Below, piece after piece: positions 1 through 8,065 of a stretch of DNA of 64,000 bases. Source of the DNA: JAWLBY01 sp041687455 (GTDB taxonomy: Bacteria > Pseudomonadota > Gammaproteobacteria > Xanthomonadales > Xanthomonadaceae). The DNA lies in NCBI GenBank assembly GCA_041687455.1, contig JAWLBY010000004.1:124001-188000 (forward strand), given 5' to 3'. Below the pieces are notes generated by a model, which saw only the letters and a program-made list of their open reading frames with translations, was not told the DNA's origin and ran no database searches. How positions within the stretch are numbered: position 1 is the stretch's first letter; each line of letters begins with the position of its first letter. Made by a program: the position numbers and the translations under genes.

Positions 1-130
1 CGATCCCGGCCTCGGCATCGGCCTGTCGCTGGTTCGGCGGCTGGCCCGGCTGCACGGCGGCGATGTGCAGGCACGCAGCGACGGCCCCGGCCGCGGCAGC
101 GAGTTCGTGTTGCGGCTGCCGGTCGCCTGA
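1..130 (+). CDS. Sensor histidine kinase, C-terminal end (partial)
   Basis: This is the last 42 codons of a gene entering from the left, read in frame 2 and ending with TGA at 128-130. The peptide has the G2/F-like end of an HATPase_c domain: GLGIGLSLVRRLARLHGG, then a GRGSEF segment and a short hydrophobic strand, as in two-component sensor kinases. The sensor and dimerisation domains are outside the window, so the signal is unknown. It lies just upstream of the stress island and could belong with it, but a gap of about 145 bp carrying its own promoter separates it from hsp20. Confidence 0.85.
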   Translation, partial: DPGLGIGLSLVRRLARLHGGDVQARSDGPGRGSEFVLRLPVA

Positions 131-176
131 GTCGAGTCCGGCAGACGGCCGGCGTTCAGCGCCGCGGAAAAGACCA

Positions 177-190
177 TTGATCGTGGTCAA
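177..190 (+). promoter_or_regulatory. FNR/Anr-type operator upstream of hsp20
   Basis: The 14-mer TTGATCGTGGTCAA matches the FNR/Anr consensus TTGAT-N4-ATCAA at 9 of 10 positions. A -10-like GACACT at 212-217 lies 21 bp downstream. That places the site near -41.5, as in class II FNR-activated promoters, with a start near 224 and a 50-nt leader to the hsp20 ATG. Binding is inferred. Confidence 0.6.
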
Positions 191-274
191 TCCGGCCTGC
201 TGTCGCCGGCCGACACTGTGACCGCCGACGCTGCGGCGTCGGACTTTCCCGCAACGCCCTGAAGGAGAACTGCC

Positions 275-718
275 ATGGCCATGCTGTCACGCTGGACGCC
301 GTTCAAGTCGCGCTTGCCGATCGGTGCCGTGCCGGAGTTCGAGGATCTGTTCCGGGGCTTCCCGATGCGCCCATTGTGGCGCGACGTCGAGGGTGCGCCG
401 GACATGCGGCTGGATCTGTCCGAGGACGACAAGAACTATCGGGTCAAGGTCGATATTCCGGGAGTCGACAAGAACGACATCTCGGTATCGGTCGAAGGCA
501 ACCAGGTCACGATCAGCGCCGAGGTGAAACGCGAGACCGAGCGCAAGGAAGAGAAGCAACTGATCTCGGAGCGTTATCTCGGCCAGTGCTATCGCGCGTT
601 CACGCTGCCGACCGATGTCGACGATGCGAAGACCGAGGCCAGCTACGCCAACGGCGTGCTGACACTGACGTTGCCGAAGAAGGCGAACGGCAAGTCGCGC
701 CGGATCACGATCAGTTGA
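275..718 (+). CDS. Small heat-shock protein, Hsp20/alpha-crystallin family
   Basis: A 147-aa ATP-independent holdase that would bind unfolding proteins in the cytoplasm and hand them to ATP-dependent chaperones. The alpha-crystallin domain covers about residues 45-145. It has the DIPGVDKNDI strand, the VTISAEVKRE strand and the diagnostic A-x-x-x-NGVLTLTLPK motif near the C-terminus. A short basic tail ends in ITIS, a variant of the I-x-I oligomerisation motif. The ATG is preceded by AAGGAG at 262-267. It is the first gene of the island, with an FNR-like site about 90 bp upstream, and is probably co-transcribed with archease and rtcB. Confidence 0.93.
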   Translation: MAMLSRWTPFKSRLPIGAVPEFEDLFRGFPMRPLWRDVEGAPDMRLDLSEDDKNYRVKVDIPGVDKNDISVSVEGNQVTISAEVKRETERKEEKQLISERYLGQCYRAFTLPTDVDDAKTEASYANGVLTLTLPKKANGKSRRITIS

Positions 719-805
719 TCGATGCGGCCGGTCGCCGGACCGTCCCGGCTCCGGCGTTCGCCAGTACAGTGCAGCGCCGTGGGCGCAGTCGATGACCCGA
801 CGCCG

Positions 806-1264
806 ATGCCGCCGACGGCCGGTTCGGCGGATGCGCTGGTATCGGCGAATCCGCAGCACGGCTTCGACTACTTCGAGCACGATGCCGACATCGGCGTGAT
901 CGGTCGCGGGCGGCGGGTCGAGGACGCGTTCGAACAGGCAGCGTCGGCAATGTTCGCGCTGATGGTCGAAGCGTCGGCGATCCGGCCGCAGCGGCGCATC
1001 GCGGTCGCATTCGACGAGCCGGATGTCGAGCTGGCATTGGTCACCTGGCTCAATGCGCTGCTCGGCGAGGCGCGCCGGCACGGCCTCGTGCTCGGTCGCT
1101 TCCGGTTGCAGCGCGACGGCGAGCACTGGTCCGGCGAGGCGGCTGGCGAGCCGTGGAATGCGTCGATGGCGTGCGGCGTCGAGGTCAAGGGCGCGACATT
1201 GACGGCGTTGCAGGTCAGCGAACGGCCGGGCGCTGCCGAGGCGCGCTGCGTGGTCGATGTCTGA
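806..1264 (+). CDS. Archease, RtcB-activating protein
   Basis: A 152-aa archease. In this family the protein binds RtcB and speeds its guanylylation and turnover. The segment FDYFEHDADIG near the N-terminus supplies the acidic metal-binding residues typical of archease. The rest follows the family layout: a helix with EDAFEQAASAMFALM, the WLNALLGEARRHGL segment, and a C-terminal strand ending CVVDV. The ATG at 806 gives the usual family length; a GTG at 779 and an ATG at 722 are possible earlier starts, and none has a clear ribosome site. The stop lies 9 bp before rtcB, so the pair is almost certainly one operon. Confidence 0.88.
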   Translation: MPPTAGSADALVSANPQHGFDYFEHDADIGVIGRGRRVEDAFEQAASAMFALMVEASAIRPQRRIAVAFDEPDVELALVTWLNALLGEARRHGLVLGRFRLQRDGEHWSGEAAGEPWNASMACGVEVKGATLTALQVSERPGAAEARCVVDV

Positions 1265-1273
1265 GGAACGGCG

Positions 1274-2707
1274 ATGGACCTTGCGCAGTTGCAGCCGCTC
1301 GATGGCTACGCGTTCAGGTTGCCGGCCGATGCAGCAGCGCATCGCGCGCCGGTCGTGCTGTTCGGCGATCGCGCGCTGGTCGCGGCGATGGACGACAAGG
1401 TGCTCGAGCAGGCGCGCAACGTCGCCGCATTGCCGGGCATCGTCGGCGCCGCGATGGCGATGCCGGACGCGCACTGGGGCTACGGCTTTCCGATCGGTGG
1501 GGTGGCCGCGTTCGATCCCGATGCCGGCGGCGTGGTGTCGGCCGGCGGGGTCGGCTTCGACATCTCCTGCGGCATCCGTTGCCTGCGCAGCAATCTGCAC
1601 CGGTCGGACCTGCAGGACTGCCAGCGCGAACTTGCCGATGCGCTGTTCCGCGACATTCCGGCCGGCATGGGGCGGCGTGGCCGGCTGCGGGTGACGGTCG
1701 ATGAGCTCGACGCGATCCTCCGCGACGGCGCGCACTGGGCGCTGGCGCACGGCTACGGCGATGACGCCGATCCGCTCGCGATCGAGGACGGCGGCCGGGT
1801 CGACGGCGCCGATCCGGCGCAGGTGTCCGATACCGCCAAGGCACGCCAGCTCGACGAGATGGGCACGCTCGGTTCCGGCAACCATTACCTCGAGGTGCAG
1901 CAGGTGGCCGAGCTGTTCGATGCCGACGCCGCGCGCGCGTTCGGTGTCGAGCCCGGCATGCTGCTGGTGTCGATCCACTGCGGCTCGCGCGGGCTCGGTC
2001 ATCAGATCGGCACCGAGTTCCTGCTGTCGCTGGCCAAGGCGGCGCACCGGCTCGGCGTCGTGCTGCCCGATCGCGAACTGGCCTGCGCCCCGATCCGCTC
2101 GCCGGAGGGCGAACAGTATCTCGGCGCGATGCGCGCCGGCATCAACTGCGCGCTGGCGAACCGGCAGATCCTGACTCACCTGACCCGCGGAGTGTTCGCC
2201 CGCGTACTGCCCGGCAGTCGGCTCGACACGCTGTACGACGTGTCGCACAACACCTGCAAGGAGGAAGTCCACGTCGTCGACGGGCGTCCGCGCCGACTGT
2301 TCGTGCATCGCAAGGGCGCAACCCGTGCGTTCGGGCCCGGGCATCGGGAACTGCCGGAGCGATTTCGTGCGGTCGGCCAGCCGGTCATCATCGGCGGCAG
2401 CATGGGAACCGGTTCCTATCTGCTGGCCGGTGCCGACAGCAGCGAGGTGCGCGCGTTCTCGTCGGCCAGTCACGGCGCCGGGCGCCGGATGAGCCGGCAT
2501 CAGGCGCTGCGGCAGTGGCAGGGCCGGCGACTGGTCGATGATCTGGCCGGGCAGGGCATCATGATCCGGACTGCATCGATGCGCGGCGTCGCCGAGGAGG
2601 CGCCGGGCGCCTACAAGGACGTGCACCAGGTCGCCGCGGCGACCGAGGCGGCCGGGCTGGCGCGGCGGGTCGCGTTCCTGATCCCGGTGGTCTGCGTCAA
2701 GGGCTGA
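1274..2707 (+). CDS. rtcB: RNA-splicing ligase RtcB (long form)
   Basis: A GTP- and Mn-dependent RNA ligase joining 2',3'-cyclic-phosphate or 3'-phosphate ends to 5'-OH ends, used in tRNA splicing and RNA repair. Family motifs appear in order: PDAHWGYGFPIGG, GFDISCGIRC (metal ligand C99), GSGNHYLEVQ, HCGSRGLGHQ, YDVSHNTCKEE, HRKGATRAFGPGH, GSMGTGSYLL and HGAGRRMSR. H400 is the histidine that becomes guanylylated. At 477 aa it resembles the longer archaeal-type RtcB (about 480 aa) rather than the 408-aa E. coli enzyme, which fits the adjacent archease gene. RNA repair next to Hsp20 suggests a stress role. Confidence 0.97.
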   Translation: MDLAQLQPLDGYAFRLPADAAAHRAPVVLFGDRALVAAMDDKVLEQARNVAALPGIVGAAMAMPDAHWGYGFPIGGVAAFDPDAGGVVSAGGVGFDISCGIRCLRSNLHRSDLQDCQRELADALFRDIPAGMGRRGRLRVTVDELDAILRDGAHWALAHGYGDDADPLAIEDGGRVDGADPAQVSDTAKARQLDEMGTLGSGNHYLEVQQVAELFDADAARAFGVEPGMLLVSIHCGSRGLGHQIGTEFLLSLAKAAHRLGVVLPDRELACAPIRSPEGEQYLGAMRAGINCALANRQILTHLTRGVFARVLPGSRLDTLYDVSHNTCKEEVHVVDGRPRRLFVHRKGATRAFGPGHRELPERFRAVGQPVIIGGSMGTGSYLLAGADSSEVRAFSSASHGAGRRMSRHQALRQWQGRRLVDDLAGQGIMIRTASMRGVAEEAPGAYKDVHQVAAATEAAGLARRVAFLIPVVCVKG

Positions 2708-2732
2708 CCGGACCCGCCGATCGCTGCGCGGA

Positions 2733-2746
2733 TTGACCCCGCTCAA
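2733..2746 (+). promoter_or_regulatory. FNR/Anr-type operator upstream of the acsA-pdh operon
   Basis: The 14-mer TTGACCCCGCTCAA has the palindromic core TTGA-N6-TCAA of FNR/Anr sites. A -10-like GATAGT at 2769-2774 lies 22 bp downstream, so the site would be centred at about -41.5 from a start near 2781. That leaves a 22-nt leader containing the GGGAG ribosome site of the first gene. The same geometry occurs at 177 and 15016. Confidence 0.6.
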
Positions 2747-2802
2747 CGAGCCGTCAGCGTCGGCGGACGATAGTGCATGCAGGCCCGGCTCGGGAGTGCG
2801 CC

Positions 2803-4566
2803 ATGCAGTGGCCAGTGATCGAGAAGCCACACCGTGCGAACGCGGCATCGTCCGGCCATGCCGAGACGATCCGACGATTCTCGTGGGAAGACGCCCGCCG
2901 GGCGCTGGCCGGACTGCCCGGCGGCGGCTGCAACATCGCCCACGAGGCGGTCGATCGGCATGTCGCCGACGGCCACGGCGAACGGGTCGCGCTGCGGTGG
3001 CTGGCCCGCGACGGGCGCATGCAGGAGTTCAGCTACGCCGACCTCGCCGCACTCAGCAACCGTTTCGCCAACCTGCTGGCAACGCTCGGCGTGCAGCGTG
3101 GCGAACGGGTGTTCACGTTGCTCGGGCGGGTGCCGCTGCTGTACGTCGCCGCACTCGGCACCTGGAAGCATGGCGCGGTGTTCTGCCCGCTGTTCTCGGC
3201 CTTCGGTCCGGAGCCGATCGCGGCGCGGATGGAAATCGCGACGCCGTCGGTGCTGGTGACCAGTAGCCGACTGTTCTCGCGCAAGGTCGCGCCGATGCTC
3301 GGACGGCTGCCGTTCCTGCGCCACGTGCTGCTGGTCGACGAATCCACCGAAGCGGCCGCGTCCGGCGATGGCGGCGTGGCGCGGCATGTGCTGCCGCCCT
3401 TGCTCGACGCCGCATCGCCCGAGTACACGATCGCCGGCACCGCGCCCGACACGTTGGCGACGCTGCATTTCACCAGCGGCACGACCGGCCGTCCGAAAGC
3501 GGCGATGCACGTGCACGAGGCGGTCGTCGCGCACCGCGCTACCGCCGAGCGGGCGCTCGATCTGCGGCGGTCGGACGTGTACTGGTGCACCGCCGACCCC
3601 GGCTGGGTCACCGGTACCTCGTACGGCATCATCGGGCCGCTGGCGGTCGGTTGCACGATGATTGCCGACGAGGAGGAGTTCGACGCCGAACGCTGGTACC
3701 GCACGCTGTCCGGGCAGCGCGTCAATGTCTGGTACACCGCGCCGACCGCGATCCGGATGCTGATGAAGGCTGGCGACGACCTGCCACGGCAGTTCGATCT
3801 GTCATCACTGCGGCACATCGCGAGTGTCGGCGAGCCGCTCAATCCGGAAGCGGTGCTGTGGGGCGCGCGGGTGCTCGGACTGCCGATCCACGACAACTGG
3901 TGGCAGACCGAAACCGGCGGGATCATGGTTTCGAACTACGCCGACATGGCGATCAAGCCGGGATCGATGGGACGGCCGCTGCCGGGCATCGAGGCGGCGA
4001 TCGTGCGTGTCGTCGACGGCCGCATCGAACGGATCGACGAACCCGACGCGCAGGGCGAGCTGGCGCTGCGCGCCGGCTGGCCGTCGATGTTCCGCGGCTA
4101 TCTCGGCGAGGACGAACGCTACCGGCGCTGTTTCGTCGACGGCTGGTACCTGAGCGGCGACATCGCCCGTCGCGATGCCGACGGCTATTTCTGGTTCGTC
4201 GGCCGGGCCGACGACGTGATCAAGACAGCCGGCCACCTGATCGGGCCGTTCGAGGTCGAGAGCGTGCTGATGGAGCATCCGGCCGTGGCCGAAGCTGCCG
4301 CGATCGGCGTGCCGGATCCGGTCGCCGGCGACGTGATCAAGGCGTTCGTCGCGTTGCGCGGCGGCATCGACTTCGACGATGCCTTGCGCAGCGAACTGCT
4401 GGCGCATGCCCGCAAGTGGCTCGGTCCGGCCGTTGCGCCGCGCGAGATCGCCTGCAGCGCGGACCTGCCGAAGACCCGCTCCGGCAAGATCATGCGACGG
4501 CTGCTGCGGGCACGCGAACTCGGACTGCCGGAAGGCGACCTGTCGACACTGGAGTCGGCGCGATGA
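2803..4566 (+). CDS. acsA: Acetate/acyl-CoA ligase, AcsA-like
   Basis: A 587-aa AMP-forming CoA ligase, most like acetyl-CoA synthetase: acetate + ATP + CoA to acetyl-CoA + AMP + PPi. It has the P-loop-like LHFTSGTTGRPKAAMH, the acetyl-CoA-synthetase-type YWCTADPGWVTGTSYGI, NWWQTETGGIMVSN, the hinge YLSGDIARRDADGYFWFVGRADDVIK and the C-terminal KTRSGKIMRR lysine, which acyltransferases of this family's regulators can acetylate. The ATG at 2803 is chosen over one at 2773 because GGGAG sits 7 nt upstream. It heads a coupled operon, and its TGA overlaps the E1alpha ATG. The exact acyl substrate is not proven. Confidence 0.85.
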   Translation: MQWPVIEKPHRANAASSGHAETIRRFSWEDARRALAGLPGGGCNIAHEAVDRHVADGHGERVALRWLARDGRMQEFSYADLAALSNRFANLLATLGVQRGERVFTLLGRVPLLYVAALGTWKHGAVFCPLFSAFGPEPIAARMEIATPSVLVTSSRLFSRKVAPMLGRLPFLRHVLLVDESTEAAASGDGGVARHVLPPLLDAASPEYTIAGTAPDTLATLHFTSGTTGRPKAAMHVHEAVVAHRATAERALDLRRSDVYWCTADPGWVTGTSYGIIGPLAVGCTMIADEEEFDAERWYRTLSGQRVNVWYTAPTAIRMLMKAGDDLPRQFDLSSLRHIASVGEPLNPEAVLWGARVLGLPIHDNWWQTETGGIMVSNYADMAIKPGSMGRPLPGIEAAIVRVVDGRIERIDEPDAQGELALRAGWPSMFRGYLGEDERYRRCFVDGWYLSGDIARRDADGYFWFVGRADDVIKTAGHLIGPFEVESVLMEHPAVAEAAAIGVPDPVAGDVIKAFVALRGGIDFDDALRSELLAHARKWLGPAVAPREIACSADLPKTRSGKIMRRLLRARELGLPEGDLSTLESAR

Positions 4567-5564
4567 GCGAATCGCACAAGCTGCATCTCGGCCGCGACCA
4601 CGCGCGCGATCTGCTGCGCGACATGCGGCTGATCCGCCGCTTCGAGGAAACGTGCGCCGAGCTGTACACGCAGCAGAAGATCCGCGGTTTCCTGCATCTG
4701 TACCTCGGCGAGGAGGCCAATGCGGTCGGCGTGCTGCATGCGCTGGCGCCCGACGATGCGGTCGTCGCGACCTACCGAGAGCACGGCCATGCGCTGATCC
4801 GCGGCGTGCCGCCCGGGCCGCTGATGGCCGAGATGTTCGGCAAGTCCGGCGGCTGCTGCCGCGGCCGCGGTGGCTCGATGCACGTGTTCGACATCGAGCG
4901 GCGCTTCTACGGCGGAAACGCGATCGTCGCCGGCGGGCTGCCGCTCGCGGTCGGCCTGGCACTGGCCGACCGGATGCTGCAGCGGCCGCGCGTTACCTGC
5001 TGCTTCTTCGGCGACGGCGCGGTCGCCGAGGGCGTGTTCCACGAATCGCTGAACCTTGCCGCGTTGTGGCGATTGCCGGTGCTGTTCGTCTGCGAGAACA
5101 ACCTGTACGCGATGGGAACCGCGATCGAGCGCGCGCTGGCCGAGCCGGAGATCCAGCGCCACGCCGAGCGCTACCGGATCCCGGCGGAAGTCGTTGACGG
5201 CATGGATGTGATCGCGGTCGAGGCGGCCGCCCGGCGCGCGGTCGATGCGATCCGCGACGATGGCGGCCCGCGGCTGCTGGAAAGCAAGACCTACCGCTTC
5301 TGTGCGCATTCGATGTTCGATGCCGAGCTGTACCGCGACCGCACCGAGGTCGAACGCTGGCGCGCACGCGATCCATTGCCGCGGTTCCGCGACTTCCTGC
5401 TCGGCAACGGGTATCTGCACGCCGACGAGGACGCCGCGATCGATGCCGGCATCGAAACGCTGCTCGACGAGGCGGTCGCGTTCGCCGAGGACTCGCCGTG
5501 GGAGCCGGTCGACACGCTGCTCGAGCACGTCATGACACCGCCCGCGGCCGGAGGTCGGCCATGA
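4563..5564 (+). CDS. pdhA: Pyruvate (or acetoin) dehydrogenase E1 alpha subunit
   Basis: A 333-aa thiamine-diphosphate-dependent E1 alpha chain, which decarboxylates a 2-oxo acid with the beta chain. The ThDP motif runs from GDG (residues 150-152) to NN (179-180). The region YREHGHALIRG and the substrate-pocket segment GRGGSMH are typical of PdhA/AcoA enzymes. Its ATG overlaps the acsA stop (ATGA) and its own stop overlaps the E1 beta start. The two-gene E1 resembles acetoin-dehydrogenase and Gram-positive-type PDH rather than the single-chain AceE of most gammaproteobacteria, so this is likely a second, conditional complex. Confidence 0.9.
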   Translation: MSESHKLHLGRDHARDLLRDMRLIRRFEETCAELYTQQKIRGFLHLYLGEEANAVGVLHALAPDDAVVATYREHGHALIRGVPPGPLMAEMFGKSGGCCRGRGGSMHVFDIERRFYGGNAIVAGGLPLAVGLALADRMLQRPRVTCCFFGDGAVAEGVFHESLNLAALWRLPVLFVCENNLYAMGTAIERALAEPEIQRHAERYRIPAEVVDGMDVIAVEAAARRAVDAIRDDGGPRLLESKTYRFCAHSMFDAELYRDRTEVERWRARDPLPRFRDFLLGNGYLHADEDAAIDAGIETLLDEAVAFAEDSPWEPVDTLLEHVMTPPAAGGRP

Positions 5565-6550
5565 ACGCGCCGCGCCGGATCAGCTACCGCGAGGCGGTCC
5601 GCGAGGCGCTGCGCGACGCGCTGCAACGCGATCCGCGTGTGCTGCTGCTCGGCGAGGACGTCGGCCGCTACGGCGGTGCGTTCGCCTGCTCGAAGGGCCT
5701 GCTGGCCGAGTTTGGCGAAGAACGCGTGCGCGACACGCCGCTGTCCGAGGCCGGCTTCACCGGGCTCGGCATCGGCGCCGCGCTCGGCGGCCTGCGTCCG
5801 ATCGTCGAGTTGATGACGGTCAATTTCAGCCTGCTGGCGCTCGATCAGATCGTCAACAACGCGGCGACGCTGCGGCACATGACCGGCGGCCAGGTGTCGG
5901 TGCCGCTGGTGATCCGGATGACCACCGGCGCCGGCCGCCAGCTCGCCGCACAGCACTCGCACAGCTTCGAGGCCTGGTTTGCGCACGTGCCCGGCCTGCG
6001 GGTGGTCGCACCGGCCACCGTCGCCGATGCCCGCGGCATGCTGTGGAGCGCGCTGTGCGATCCCGATCCGGTGCTGATCTTCGAGCACGGCGCGCTGTAC
6101 AACGAGGAGGGCGAGCTGCCCGGCGACGGTTCGTTCGAAGTCGATCTCGATCGCGCGGCGCTGCGCCGTGCAGGACGCGACGTCAGCGTCATCGCCTACG
6201 GCGGCACGCTCGGCAAGGCGCTCGCCGCCGCGCAGCAACTGGCCGGCGAGGGCATCGACTGCGAGGTGATCGACCTGCGCACGCTGCGCCCGCTGGACGA
6301 CGCCGCGATCATCGCGTCGGTCGCCAAGACCCATCGTGCGGTGATCGTCGACGAGGGCTGGCGCAGCGTCGGGCTGGCCGCCGAAATCTCCGCCCGGATC
6401 CAGGAGCAGGCCTTCTTCGAACTCGACGCGCCGGTGGCACGGGTCTGCAGCGCCGAAGTGCCGATTCCGTATCCGCGCCATCTCGAGCAGGCAGCGACGC
6501 CGCAGATCGAATCGATCATCGCCGCGGTGCGACAGGTGCTGCGCCGATGA
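5561..6550 (+). CDS. pdhB: Pyruvate (or acetoin) dehydrogenase E1 beta subunit
   Basis: A 329-aa transketolase-like beta chain. It has the family start ISYREAVREALRDALQRDPRVLLLGEDVG split over the first 40 residues, the FTGLGIGAALGGLRPIVE core, and the TTGAGRQLAAQHSHSFEAWFAHVPGL segment that completes the ThDP site. The C-terminal transketolase domain (about 200-325) has IDLRTLRPLDDAAI and EVPIPYP. The start codon overlaps the pdhA stop (ATGA), and the stop overlaps the E2 start, so subunits are made in a fixed ratio. Confidence 0.92.
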   Translation: MNAPRRISYREAVREALRDALQRDPRVLLLGEDVGRYGGAFACSKGLLAEFGEERVRDTPLSEAGFTGLGIGAALGGLRPIVELMTVNFSLLALDQIVNNAATLRHMTGGQVSVPLVIRMTTGAGRQLAAQHSHSFEAWFAHVPGLRVVAPATVADARGMLWSALCDPDPVLIFEHGALYNEEGELPGDGSFEVDLDRAALRRAGRDVSVIAYGGTLGKALAAAQQLAGEGIDCEVIDLRTLRPLDDAAIIASVAKTHRAVIVDEGWRSVGLAAEISARIQEQAFFELDAPVARVCSAEVPIPYPRHLEQAATPQIESIIAAVRQVLRR

Positions 6551-7806
6551 GCGAATTCCTGATGCCTTCGCTCGGCGCCGACATGGAGGCCGGCACGCTG
6601 GTCGAATGGATGCGCCGGCCCGGCGACCGGCTCGCCCGCGGCGATGCGATCGCTGCGGTCGAAACGCAGAAGGGCGCGATCGAGATCGACGTCTACCATG
6701 CGGGCGTGCTCGAGAAGATCCTGGTCGACGTCGGCCAGAAGGTGCCGGTCGGGACGCCGCTGGCGCTGATCCGCTATGACGGCGAGCAGGACCAGCCGGT
6801 GGCCGCGGAGACGAGCGCGGCCGAAGCCGCAGCGACCGGCGAGCACGCTGCCGAGCCGACGGCTGCCGTGGCTGCCGCCGCGACCGCTCCGGCCGACGCA
6901 GCCGTGGCCGCAGCACCGGCTGCACGGCAGCGCATCACTCCAGCGGCCCGTCGCCGGCTCGATGCGCTCGGCATCGGGGGCGACCGCGTCGCGAGCGGCG
7001 ACGACGGCATCATCGGTCTGCGCGAACTCGAAGGACTGGCCGCGGCGCCCATGCCGACACCCACCCCGACGCCGCGCGACGAGCGCGAGCCGATCGCTGC
7101 GGCCGCAGCGACGACTGCAGTGCCGGCCCGTCCGAGCCTGGATGTCGCTGCGATGCGGCAGGCGATCGCGGCGGCGATGGCGCGTTCGTGGCGCGAGATC
7201 CCGCATTACACGGTCAGCCGGCTGCTCGACCTCGAACCGATGCTACGCTGGCTGGAGCATCGCAACGCGGCGCAGCCGGTGGCCGGGCGCTGGCTCTATG
7301 CGGTGCTGCTGATCCGTGCGATCGCGCTGGCGCTGCGCGAGACGCCGGCATTGAACGGGCATCACGACGGCGAGCGTTTCGTTGCATCCGACGCGGTGCA
7401 CCTCGGCATCGCGATCGCGATGCGCGGCGGCGGCCTGATCGCGCCAGCGCTGCTCGATGCCGACCGCCGCACGCTGCCGGAGCTGATGGCCGCGCTCGAC
7501 GACCTGGTCGCGCGCACCCGCAGCGGCCGGCTGCGCAGCAGCGAGATGAGCGCCGCGACCGCCACGCTGTCGAACCTCGGCGACGACACCGCCGACATGC
7601 TGCAGCCGATCATCTACCCGCCGCAGGTCGCGATCATCGGCTGCGGCCGGATTGCCGAGCGTGCCTGGGCGCAGGACGGCGCGCTGAGCGCGCGGCGAAC
7701 GATGTCGGTCACCGTCGCCGGCGATCATCGGGTCAGCGACGGCCGGGTTGCGGCGCGTTTCCTCGTCACGCTCGACCGTCTGCTGCAACAGCCGGAGCAG
7801 TTATGA
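6547..7806 (+). CDS. pdhC: Dihydrolipoamide acyltransferase E2
   Basis: A 419-aa E2 that takes the acyl group from E1 on a lipoyl arm and passes it to CoA. A single lipoyl domain (residues 1-78) has the lipoyl lysine K42 in ETQKGAIE. An Ala-rich linker (about 80-120) leads to a peripheral-subunit-binding domain (about 125-165, RITPAARRRLDALGI). The catalytic domain ends with H394-RVS-D398-G, the HxxxDG active site. The start overlaps pdhB and the stop overlaps the ACP start. No E3 gene lies nearby, so the general dihydrolipoamide dehydrogenase must be shared. Confidence 0.92.
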   Translation: MSEFLMPSLGADMEAGTLVEWMRRPGDRLARGDAIAAVETQKGAIEIDVYHAGVLEKILVDVGQKVPVGTPLALIRYDGEQDQPVAAETSAAEAAATGEHAAEPTAAVAAAATAPADAAVAAAPAARQRITPAARRRLDALGIGGDRVASGDDGIIGLRELEGLAAAPMPTPTPTPRDEREPIAAAAATTAVPARPSLDVAAMRQAIAAAMARSWREIPHYTVSRLLDLEPMLRWLEHRNAAQPVAGRWLYAVLLIRAIALALRETPALNGHHDGERFVASDAVHLGIAIAMRGGGLIAPALLDADRRTLPELMAALDDLVARTRSGRLRSSEMSAATATLSNLGDDTADMLQPIIYPPQVAIIGCGRIAERAWAQDGALSARRTMSVTVAGDHRVSDGRVAARFLVTLDRLLQQPEQL

Positions 7807-8051
7807 ATTCCGCCAACGATCTGTCGCACCAGGTACGCGCGGCGCTGTATGCGGTCGCACCGGACCTCGCCGACGAGCCGCTCGATCCCGGGCAGCGCTA
7901 CCGCGACCAGTTCGAGTTCGACTCGATGGATTTCCTGCGCTACGTGGTCGAGCTGGCCAGGCGGACCGGAGTCGAAATCGCCGAAGCCGACTATCCGCAG
8001 CTCGAATCGCTGGACGCCGCGGTCGCCTGGCTGCAGGCGCGCCGCGGCTGA
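7803..8051 (+). CDS. Acyl carrier protein, dedicated to the PDH operon
   Basis: An 82-aa four-helix phosphopantetheine carrier. The prosthetic-group serine is in FEFDSMDFLRYV, and the protein is acidic with the usual spacing around DSMD. Its ATG overlaps the E2 stop (ATGA), so it is translationally coupled to the dehydrogenase complex rather than to fatty-acid or polyketide genes, none of which are present. It may accept acyl groups made by the AcsA-like ligase or by E2, but that is inference. Small, divergent ACPs are easily mis-scored, though the DSMD motif and helix pattern are clear here. Confidence 0.88.
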   Translation: MNSANDLSHQVRAALYAVAPDLADEPLDPGQRYRDQFEFDSMDFLRYVVELARRTGVEIAEADYPQLESLDAAVAWLQARRG

Positions 8052-8065
8052 GCCTCGGCTGCGGC

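Noticed and set aside
287..2848. 853-codon open frame on the minus strand opposite hsp20, archease and rtcB
   Set aside because: It is antisense to three clear genes, is rich in Arg/His/Ala/Asp as expected from high-GC mirror frames, and matches no family. Same for the long minus frames over 9320-12505 (beyond the 79-aa gene), 26330-29632, 48180-50951 and 52071-54476.
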